Shown here one piece after another: positions 58,527-64,000 of a DNA stretch of 64,000 nt (the stretch's first letter is position 1; each line of letters starts with the position of its first letter). The position numbers and the translations under genes are program-made. The stretch comes from Desulfuromonadaceae bacterium (GTDB lineage Bacteria; Desulfobacterota; Desulfuromonadia; Desulfuromonadales; SZUA-401): NCBI GenBank assembly GCA_003246035.1, contig QKBP01000009.1, positions 1-64,000 on the forward strand. The letters are read 5' to 3'. The notes beneath the pieces were generated by a model, which was not told the origin of the DNA, made no database searches, and was given only the letters and a program-made list of their open reading frames with translations.

Positions 58527-59285
58527 ATGCGCCGTCCCGTCATTGCCGGCAACTGGAAACTGCACAAGACCCTTCAGGAGAGCGTCGAGCTCGCCTCCGG
58601 TCTGGCCACGGAGCTGGCCAGCATCGACGATGTCGACCTGGTGATCGCCCCGGTCTTCACCGCCCTCTCGCGGGTCGCCGATGCGCTCAACGGATCCCCC
58701 CTGATGCTCGCCGCACAGAACTGCTACCCCGAGGCGAGCGGCGCCTTCACCGGCGAGGTCTCCCCCGCCCTGCTCAAGGACGCCGGCTGCAGCTGGGTGA
58801 TCCTCGGCCACTCGGAGCGACGCCAGCTGTTCGGCGAAGACAACGCCTTTATCAACCGCAAGGTCCAGTCAGTTCTCGCAAACGACCTGAAGGTGATCCT
58901 GTGTATCGGCGAGACCCTCGAGGAGCGCGAGGGCGGATCGATGTACGACGTGCTGCGCAACCAGGTCACCGGAGGGCTGGCCGGCCTCGGCGAGACACAG
59001 CTCGATCAGCTGGTGATCGCCTACGAGCCGGTCTGGGCGATCGGCACCGGCAAGACCGCCAGCAACGAGCAGGCCCAGGAGGCCCACTCGTTCATCCGCG
59101 GTCTGGTCATGGGGATGTTCAGCCTCGAAGCCTCGCAGCAGATGCGCATCCTCTACGGCGGCAGCGTCAAGCCCGACAATGTCGACGGGCTCATGGCCGA
59201 GGCCGACGTCGATGGCGCCCTGGTCGGCGGCGCGAGCCTGAAAGTCGAAGATTTCACCCGCATCGCGCGTTTCGTGCGCAGCTAA
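58527..59285 (+). CDS. tpiA: Triosephosphate isomerase
   Basis: TpiA interconverts dihydroxyacetone phosphate and glyceraldehyde 3-phosphate. The 252-residue TIM barrel has AGNWKLHKT (Lys11), GHSERRQLF (catalytic His region), AYEPVWAIGTGKTA (catalytic Glu and flexible loop) and LYGGSVKPDN. It begins 3 bp after pgk. Confidence 0.97.
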   Translation: MRRPVIAGNWKLHKTLQESVELASGLATELASIDDVDLVIAPVFTALSRVADALNGSPLMLAAQNCYPEASGAFTGEVSPALLKDAGCSWVILGHSERRQLFGEDNAFINRKVQSVLANDLKVILCIGETLEEREGGSMYDVLRNQVTGGLAGLGETQLDQLVIAYEPVWAIGTGKTASNEQAQEAHSFIRGLVMGMFSLEASQQMRILYGGSVKPDNVDGLMAEADVDGALVGGASLKVEDFTRIARFVRS

Positions 59286-59292
59286 TTAACGC

Positions 59293-59321
59293 TTTTCACG
59301 GTGTGGGGCATGTGCTATAGT
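59293..59321 (+). promoter_or_regulatory. Promoter of secG
   Basis: TTTTCA and TATAGT, with an extended TGC just before it, are spaced by 17 bp and end 36 bp before the secG start codon. It allows secG to be expressed apart from gap-pgk-tpiA. Confidence 0.55.
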
Positions 59322-59356
59322 CCCGCTCTTCAAACGCGTTAAAGGAGCAGCAACTC

Positions 59357-59692
59357 ATGTTTACAGCCTTACTGGTTATACTGCACGTCCTGGTCAGCAT
59401 CGCCATGATCATCATTGTCCTGCTTCAGGCCGGCAAAGGGGCCGAAGTCGGCGCCTCTTTCGGGACCGGCGGCAGCGGGGCGATCATGGGCACAGCCAGC
59501 AGCAAGAGCTTCATGTCGCGGCTCACCACCATGACCGCGGTCATCTTCATGCTCACCAGCCTCACCCTGGCCTACTTCTACGGCCGTCCCGGCGACGACA
59601 GCATCATGCCGGCCCAGTCGGTCAGCGCTCCGGCCGAGGCAGCGGCACCGGCCGCTCCGGCCGCTCCGGCACCGGCTGAGCAGGGCAAATAA
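59357..59692 (+). CDS. secG: Preprotein translocase subunit SecG
   Basis: SecG is the third membrane subunit of the SecYEG translocon. The 111-residue product has two transmembrane helices (about 3-22 and 52-72) around the typical loop GKGAEVGASFGTGGSG, and then an Ala/Pro-rich tail (about 85-111). AAAGGAG lies upstream of the ATG. It follows tpiA, as in many bacteria. Confidence 0.95.
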   Translation: MFTALLVILHVLVSIAMIIIVLLQAGKGAEVGASFGTGGSGAIMGTASSKSFMSRLTTMTAVIFMLTSLTLAYFYGRPGDDSIMPAQSVSAPAEAAAPAAPAAPAPAEQGK

Positions 59693-59710
59693 GCAACTGA
59701 CTTTTTTGCC

Positions 59711-59749
59711 TGATTTGCAGTTGACAGACCCGGTGCAAATCAGTATAAC
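59711..59749 (+). promoter_or_regulatory. Promoter of tRNA-Leu(GAG), with inverted repeat over the minus-35
   Basis: A perfect TTGACA (59721-59726) and TATAAC (59744-59749) are spaced by 17 bp, 12 bp before the tRNA. A perfect 9 bp inverted repeat, TGATTTGCA (59711-59719) and TGCAAATCA (59734-59742), brackets the minus-35 and most of the spacer. It could be an operator or a stem at the end of the secG message. Confidence 0.8.
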
Positions 59750-59761
59750 TACAAGCCGTTC

Positions 59762-59848
59762 GCCGAAGTGGTGGAACTGGTAGACACGCCATCTTGAGGG
59801 GGTGGTGGGCGACAGCCCGTGCGAGTTCGAGTCTCGCCTTCGGCACCA
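59762..59848 (+). tRNA. tRNA-Leu(GAG)
   Basis: An 87 nt class II tRNA with a long variable arm and encoded CCA. The acceptor stem is GCCGAAG with CTTCGGC; the anticodon stem CCATC/GGTGG carries loop TTGAGGG, giving anticodon GAG (reads CTC and CTT). The T arm is GCGAGTTCGAGTCTCGC. Confidence 0.95.
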
Positions 59849-59854
59849 GTGAAC

Positions 59855-59888
59855 AAAAACCCGGTCCTGTTTCAGGGCCGGGTTTTTT
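59855..59888 (+). terminator. Terminator after tRNA-Leu
   Basis: An imperfect stem (AAAACCCGG and CCTG with their complements, one mismatch) followed by six T. It starts 7 bp after the tRNA. Confidence 0.9.
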
Positions 59889-59950
59889 GTTTGCCGCTTG
59901 CACGCCGCGAGGCATGCGTTATGCTCGTGAAAACGCACCAGGAGACCTGC

Positions 59951-60265
59951 ATGCGCCTCCCCCTGACAATCCTGCTGATGTTCGCCCTCCCCTGCGCCGT
60001 ATCGGCTCTCGAGGCCCCGTCACGGGCCACCGGGAAGATCCTCTTCGAGACCCCCCATCTCGGCACCAGCGGCCAGAGCTGCGCCAGCTGCCACCTTGAC
60101 GGGAAGGGCCTCGAGCAGCTCCGGCGCATGGACGACGCGACGCTGACCGCCACGGTCAACCGCTGTATCGCTTCCGCCCTGAGGGGCTCCCCGCTCGATC
60201 CGTCGTCGACCGAGATGGAGTCGCTGATCCTTTATCTCAGGAGCCTCACCTCTCCCGATCCGTAA
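59951..60265 (+). CDS. Small monoheme c-type cytochrome
   Basis: A 104-residue periplasmic protein with a signal peptide (about 1-19, ending VSA) and a heme site CASCH at 44-48. The likely distal ligand is Met89 in TEMESLILYLRSL, and a free Cys lies at 72. It differs from the cytochrome at 17154-17480, which has the MPPKGG context. The start at ATG 59951 follows GGAG. The partner is unknown. Confidence 0.87.
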   Translation: MRLPLTILLMFALPCAVSALEAPSRATGKILFETPHLGTSGQSCASCHLDGKGLEQLRRMDDATLTATVNRCIASALRGSPLDPSSTEMESLILYLRSLTSPDP

Positions 60266-60270
60266 ACAAG

Positions 60271-60297
60271 AAAAGGCCGGTTCGCGCGAACCGGCCT
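60271..60297. terminator. Palindromic terminator between cytochrome c and the Cys-tailed gene
   Basis: A perfect 24 bp palindrome (AGGCCGGTTCGC and its complement) with four A on its left. It can end the minus-strand transcript of the neighbouring gene and probably also the plus-strand cytochrome message. Confidence 0.75.
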
Positions 60298-60323
60298 CTC
60301 CGTGTCTTGTCAGCAGAGCCCTC

Positions 60324-60722
60324 TCAACAACCACAACCGCAGTTGTGACAGACTACCTTGTCGCTCCCGTCCGGCTCGATGGTCTCGGGGGCAAAGGCGA
60401 TACGCCTCACCCCGCGGCGGATATCCTCGAGCAGGTCGAGGCGGGCACTGCAGCCGATGACATGCCCGAGGCAGAGGTTGCCGAGCCCGGGTTTGCTGGA
60501 ACGGATCCGCACGGCGTTGAGGAGGTCTCCGTAACCGCGGGCCTCGATACGCCGCTCCAGCTCAAGGCTGAACACCACCTCAACCCCGAACGGGCGCATG
60601 TCGCGGTCGAGCTCGCAGGCCGCCGCGGCCAGCGCTTCCCGATCCAGATCATAGGTCCAGTCGTTCCGCGGGAACGAGACATCGTGGAGCACCACGGAGA
60701 TTTTTTCGCGATCGGTTTTCAC
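60324..60722 (-). CDS. Hypothetical protein with CxxCxCxC tail
   Basis: A 132-residue protein I do not recognise. It starts at GTG behind AGAGG. The first 115 residues look globular, with alternating strands and helices and two cysteines (CLGHVIGC, about 83-90). The last eight residues carry four cysteines in the pattern CxxCxCxC (CHNCGCGC), a likely metal or thiol site at a flexible end. No signal peptide. It is followed by a terminator and preceded 11 bp upstream by the PDZ gene. Confidence 0.6.
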   Translation of the reverse strand: MKTDREKISVVLHDVSFPRNDWTYDLDREALAAAACELDRDMRPFGVEVVFSLELERRIEARGYGDLLNAVRIRSSKPGLGNLCLGHVIGCSARLDLLEDIRRGVRRIAFAPETIEPDGSDKVVCHNCGCGC

Positions 60723-60733
60723 GTCTACCTCTT

Positions 60734-61135
60734 CTACGGCCGCATCTCCACGCCGGGGAGCTGAACCGGTGCCGTCACCAGGGTCTTTCGTTCAAGGACG
60801 ACGCTGAAGGTGCCGTAGACGCCGGGGCGCTGGTAGACCAGCTCCACGTAGGTCCCGGCCTTTCCGCGCAGAAGCTGCGAGGTCACGGCGACAAAATCGG
60901 TCCCGACCAGGCGCTGTCCGTCGACCTGGAGGATCAGGTCGCCCGCAAGGAGGCCGGCCGTACCGGCGGGCGACCCCTTCAGGACCGCCAGCACGACGAC
61001 CTCTCCGCGTTCGGTCGGCACGACCTGCAGGCCGACACCCGCGGCAACGGGCTCCTTGACCTCGGTGGTGCCGAGCAGCGCCAGGGCCAGGACGATCACC
61101 CCCAGGGAAAACAGCAGTCGATATGCGCGCGTCAT
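60734..61135 (-). CDS. Membrane-anchored PDZ domain protein
   Basis: A 133-residue protein with one N-terminal hydrophobic helix (about 5-22) and a single PDZ domain (about 35-120) with GVGLQVVPTERGEVVVLAVLKGSPAGTAGLLAGDLILQVDGQRL, the carboxylate-binding and GD-I-x-x-(V/I)-(D/N)-G pattern of DegP-type PDZ domains. No protease domain is present, so it may be an adaptor in the periplasm. A GAGGGGGG site precedes ATG 61135. It lies 11 bp downstream of the Sua5-type gene. Confidence 0.8.
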   Translation of the reverse strand: MTRAYRLLFSLGVIVLALALLGTTEVKEPVAAGVGLQVVPTERGEVVVLAVLKGSPAGTAGLLAGDLILQVDGQRLVGTDFVAVTSQLLRGKAGTYVELVYQRPGVYGTFSVVLERKTLVTAPVQLPGVEMRP

Positions 61136-61146
61136 CCGCCCCCCTC

Positions 61147-61755
61147 TCATACGATCCACGAGGTATCTCCGCACCCTTCCCGCAGCAGCTCGACGCGGTC
61201 GTCGATCAGGCTGATCACGGTCGAGGGGTCCCCGGTCAGGATCCCCCCGTCGATCACCATCTCGAGCTGGCGACCGAGTTGCTGGTCGATATCCTGGGGG
61301 TCGTTCATGACGTGATCCCCGCTCAGGTTGGCGCTGGTGGTGACCAGCGGGTGACCGAGCTCGCGTACGATCGAGAGGGCGATCGGGTTGTCCGGAATGC
61401 GGATACCGACGGTCTTCTGGCGTGTCGTGAGCAGATCGGGGACGGCGCGGGTCGCCTCGAGAACGAACGTGTACGGCCCCGGCAGGTGACGACGCATGAT
61501 CTTGTAGGCGAAGTTGCTCACCTGGGCGTAGTTGGAGACGTCCGACAGGTCGGCGCAGATGAAGGAGAACGGTTTGCGCGGGTCGCGCTGCTTGATCTGG
61601 TAGATCTTGCGCACTCCCTTGCGGTTGAAGATATCACACCCGATGCCGTAGATCGTATCGGTCGGATACGCGATCACGCCCCCCTGCTTGAGCGTCTCGA
61701 CCACGCGATGGATCTGGCGCAACTGAGGATTCTGCGAATTGATCGTCACCAGCAT
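61147..61755 (-). CDS. L-threonylcarbamoyladenylate synthase family protein (Sua5/YciO/YrdC)
   Basis: A 202-residue YrdC-like protein of the group that makes threonylcarbamoyl-AMP for the t6A37 modification of tRNA. Landmarks are GGVIAYPTDTIYGIGCD (about 25-41), KQRDPRKPFSFI and LVTTSANLSGDHV. ATG 61755 has GGAGG upstream. It could be the paralog YciO rather than TsaC; the window alone cannot separate them. Confidence 0.9.
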   Translation of the reverse strand: MLVTINSQNPQLRQIHRVVETLKQGGVIAYPTDTIYGIGCDIFNRKGVRKIYQIKQRDPRKPFSFICADLSDVSNYAQVSNFAYKIMRRHLPGPYTFVLEATRAVPDLLTTRQKTVGIRIPDNPIALSIVRELGHPLVTTSANLSGDHVMNDPQDIDQQLGRQLEMVIDGGILTGDPSTVISLIDDRVELLREGCGDTSWIV

Positions 61756-61844
61756 CGGTACCCTCCGTATTCCGTCGACAAAGACATCACCACACTCGTG
61801 CAAGGTGTTGTTTACCAGATTTTAGCACAGGCTGCACGCCAAAA

Positions 61845-62114
61845 TCACAACAGGTAGCGGAGGCCTTCGATCCCACGCAGCGCCCGGTAGATCGCTTCCA
61901 GCTGATCGCGGGACTGCAGCCGCACCAGCACCGTGACGCAACGGTAGGTGCCCTGGCGGCTTGCGCGTTCGCGCAGGGCATGTCGCGAAACCGCCTGTAC
62001 GCGTCCGACCGCTTCCTTCACCGCCACGGTGAAGGCCGCATCGTTGGGACCGAACGCCTTGAACTCATAATCGCACGGGAATTCGAGCAGGTCGAGGGGA
62101 GACTCGTCGCTCAT
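61845..62114 (-). CDS. ybeD: DUF493 (YbeD) family protein
   Basis: An 89-residue ferredoxin-like protein of the DUF493 family; E. coli YbeD is often linked to lipoate genes but its function is unclear. The family pattern [14 protein letters not shown] and the central [26 protein letters not shown] is present. It overlaps the dut stop codon by 4 bp (ATGA), so translation is coupled. Confidence 0.88.
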   Translation of the reverse strand: MSDESPLDLLEFPCDYEFKAFGPNDAAFTVAVKEAVGRVQAVSRHALRERASRQGTYRCVTVLVRLQSRDQLEAIYRALRGIEGLRYLL

Positions 62115-62578
62115 GACTCCTCACCCGTGTCGTGCCCGACGCCGGTATGGCCGAAGCCCCCTTCATTGCGTACGGTTGTCGCGAGTCGCTCCCGTTCGAT
62201 GAGATCCGCACGGACCACGGGGGCGATGACCAGCTGGGCGATGCGATCGCCGTCGCTGAGGGTGATCGACTCCTGGCCGAGGTTGATCACCAGCACGCCG
62301 ACCTCGCCGCGATAGTCGGCATCGATCGTCCCCGGGGCGTTGACCAGCGCCAGCCCCTGGCGCAGGGCAAGCCCGGAGCGGGCCCGCACCTGCCCCTCGA
62401 AGCCCGGGGGGATCGCCACGGCGATGCCGGTCGGCACCACGCCCCTCTCCCCGGGGAGAAAGGTCATCGGTTCCTCGAGGCAGGCGAACAGGTCCATGCC
62501 GGCGGCGTGTTCGGTCATGTAACGGGGGAGCCGCGCGCCCGGACGGAGACGGCTGATTTCCAGGTCGATAGACGTCAT
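62111..62578 (-). CDS. dut: Deoxyuridine 5'-triphosphate nucleotidohydrolase
   Basis: A dUTPase that hydrolyses dUTP to dUMP and so keeps uracil out of DNA. The 155-residue trimer-type protein has the motifs [36 protein letters not shown] (motifs 2 and 3) and the late NEGGFGHTG (motif 5; most relatives have RGxGGFGSTG). ATG 62578 overlaps the peptidase stop by 4 bp (ATGA). Confidence 0.94.
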   Translation of the reverse strand: MTSIDLEISRLRPGARLPRYMTEHAAGMDLFACLEEPMTFLPGERGVVPTGIAVAIPPGFEGQVRARSGLALRQGLALVNAPGTIDADYRGEVGVLVINLGQESITLSDGDRIAQLVIAPVVRADLIERERLATTVRNEGGFGHTGVGHDTGEES

Positions 62579-63858
62579 GGCGACTCCTGCGGCGACGGCA
62601 GGCTCAGGCACAAGTCGACCTGGCCGATCTCCCTTTCACGGACGCTGCCAACCATCTGCAGATGAAACCGCTCACCGTGCATCAGGGTCGAGGAGACCTC
62701 GACAATCTGTTCCGCTGTCACCGCGTCGATCTGGGCGACGACTTCCTCGACCGGGATGCTGCGACCGAAGTAGATCTCATCCTTGGCCAGACGCGACATG
62801 CGGTTGTCGGTACTCTCCAGCGACAGCAACAGGTTGCCCTTGAGCTGGTTGCGTGCCGCGGCGAGCTCCGCGGCACTGACCGGCCGGGTGCTCAGGTCAC
62901 GGAGTTCACGAAGAATCAGGTCGAGAGACTGCTGGACATCACCCGGCGCGATCCCGGCGTAGACCACCTGGGCGCCGCAGTCGGAGAAGGCGTTAAGGTA
63001 GCTGTAAATCGAATAGGCGAGCCCGTGTTCCTCACGCACTCGCTGAAAAAGCCGCGAGCTCATGCTGCTGCCGAGCAGGGTGTTGAACAAAAAGAGCGGA
63101 AAACGGTTAGGATCGGCCTGGGGGAGGCTCGGGGCGGCCAGGCACAGATGAACCTGCTCGAGTTCGCGGGTCTGCACGTCGACCCCGGGGTGAAACTGGG
63201 GGGGTGTCTGCGGCGGGAGCGGCGAACCTGCCGGGAGCGAACCGAGCGCGGACGCGACCAGCTCGACCGTCCGGTCGTGGTCGACGTCGCCGGCAGCACA
63301 GACCAGCAGGCGCTGACCGCAGTAGTGCTCGCGCATGAACGCCAACAGCTGCTCGCGCCGGAACGACGCGACCGATTCCTGGGTACCGAGCACCGGCCTG
63401 CCGAGAGCATCCCCACTCCAGGCACCGCTGCACAGCAGTTCGTGCACCAGCTCCTCGGGAGCATCGTGGATCATGGAGATTTCCTGGAGGATGACCCGAC
63501 GCTCTTTTTCGAGCTCCTCGGGTGCGAACACCGAATCGAGGACCAGGTCGGCGAGCAGCTCGAGGGCCAGCGGGAGAGATTCCCCCAGGATCTTGGCGTA
63601 GTAGCAGCTGTACTCGCGGCTGGTGAAGGCGTTGAGGATGCCGCCGACGGCGTCGATCTCGCACGCGATCTCGTGGGCGTCGCGCCGCGACGTCCCCTTG
63701 AAGAGCATGTGCTCGATGAAATGGGAGCTGCCGTTGAGGTGGAGCGGTTCGTGGCGTGAGCCGTGCTGGACCCAGATGCCGAGCGCCGCGGAATGAAGAG
63801 ACGGGATCCGCTCGGTGATGACACGGATCCCGTTATCCAGCACTGTTTTGCTGATCAT
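62575..63858 (-). CDS. M16 zinc protease (pitrilysin family)
   Basis: A 427-residue insulinase-type peptidase with the inverted zinc motif HFIEH (His46, Glu49, His50, within [13 protein letters not shown]) and the distal glutamate in the expected position near 125. The protein is one M16 half-dimer, typical of YmxG-like genes. It lies just downstream of pnp, an arrangement common in bacteria. Its substrate is not known. Confidence 0.92.
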   Translation of the reverse strand: MISKTVLDNGIRVITERIPSLHSAALGIWVQHGSRHEPLHLNGSSHFIEHMLFKGTSRRDAHEIACEIDAVGGILNAFTSREYSCYYAKILGESLPLALELLADLVLDSVFAPEELEKERRVILQEISMIHDAPEELVHELLCSGAWSGDALGRPVLGTQESVASFRREQLLAFMREHYCGQRLLVCAAGDVDHDRTVELVASALGSLPAGSPLPPQTPPQFHPGVDVQTRELEQVHLCLAAPSLPQADPNRFPLFLFNTLLGSSMSSRLFQRVREEHGLAYSIYSYLNAFSDCGAQVVYAGIAPGDVQQSLDLILRELRDLSTRPVSAAELAAARNQLKGNLLLSLESTDNRMSRLAKDEIYFGRSIPVEEVVAQIDAVTAEQIVEVSSTLMHGERFHLQMVGSVREREIGQVDLCLSLPSPQESP

Positions 63859-63867
63859 CGGCAGGGG

Positions 63868-64000
63868 TCAGTTCTCCTCGGGGAGTTCCTGACCGAGCGC
63901 TTCCTTGCGGGAGAGCTTGATCTTCCCCTGCTTGTCGATGCCGATACACTTGACGAGGATCTCGTCCCCTTCCTTGACCACGTCGGTCACCGCCTTGACC
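63868..64000 (-). CDS. pnp: Polyribonucleotide nucleotidyltransferase, C-terminal end (partial)
   Basis: Only the last 44 codons are inside the window; the gene continues past the right edge. They encode the end of the S1 RNA-binding domain ([32 protein letters not shown]) and the TGA stop. The position upstream of the M16 peptidase gene fits pnp. Confidence 0.88.
   Translation of the reverse strand, partial: VKAVTDVVKEGDEILVKCIGIDKQGKIKLSRKEALGQELPEEN

Overview
This 64 kb window is chromosomal housekeeping DNA of a high-GC Gram-negative bacterium. It is most likely a deltaproteobacterium of the Desulfuromonadales type (Geobacter, Desulfuromonas, Pelobacter relatives). This is an inference from gene content: two DUF1858 proteins, small monoheme c-type cytochromes, a lipid-transport (Mla) operon, a PurS-PurL fusion next to a separate PurQ, a nadB-chorismate mutase pair, and many outer-membrane and lipoprotein signals. 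I see no insertion sequence, prophage, CRISPR array or rRNA. Genes are densely packed, often with 4-8 bp overlaps, and there are five tRNA genes.

Layout. (1) 1-3300: the end of a PilZ-like gene, then recG, a DUF1858 gene and greA on the minus strand. (2) 3375-10860: a complete minus-strand pyrimidine operon, pyrR-pyrB-pyrC-carA-carB. Its leader carries a promoter, a PyrR-binding-loop consensus and a rho-independent terminator, so it looks like a PyrR-controlled attenuator. (3) 10861-20452: lepA-lepB, an acyl-CoA ligase, a lipoprotein peptidase with an HD protein, a cytochrome c, yhbY, a dGTPase, rsmD-coaD and a second DUF1858 gene. (4) 20459-24600: yacG-queD-queE with a creatininase-fold gene, a cysteine-rich small protein, tRNA-Gly(CCC) and the CCA-adding enzyme. 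(5) 24595-32400: an aminotransferase, an orphan solute-binding protein, and an Mla operon made of a TPR gene, a one-helix peptide, a repeat-rich outer-membrane candidate, mlaE, mlaF and mlaD. (6) 32460-39577: tRNA-Gln, gltX, a MEMO-family protein, a TauE exporter, tRNA-Cys, a DUF3553 gene, a thiamine-binding protein, a membrane-anchored sugar dehydrogenase, tRNA-Gly(GCC), pgsA and a lytic transglycosylase. (7) 39725-45613: nadB, a chorismate mutase, a free-standing regulatory domain of DAHP synthase, a YkgJ protein, then a TPR/beta-barrel protein paired with an FN3 lipoprotein. (8) 45774-53871: pyrE, purF, purQ, purSL, purB and a metallo-hydrolase. (9) 53948-64000: a histidine kinase, the glycolytic set gap-pgk-tpiA-secG, tRNA-Leu(GAG), a cytochrome c, and a minus-strand cluster (Cys-tailed protein, PDZ protein, Sua5-type protein, ybeD, dut, M16 peptidase, end of pnp).

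The parts that looked least ordinary are these: the aromatic-repeat outer-membrane candidate inside the Mla operon, together with an MlaD whose tail repeats exactly every 34 residues; the free-standing DAHP-synthase regulatory domain coupled to a chorismate mutase; the FN3-lipoprotein/TPR-barrel pair, which resembles a Slam-like surface lipoprotein exporter with its substrate; the creatininase-fold gene in the queuosine cluster; and the PyrR attenuator in a Gram-negative genome.
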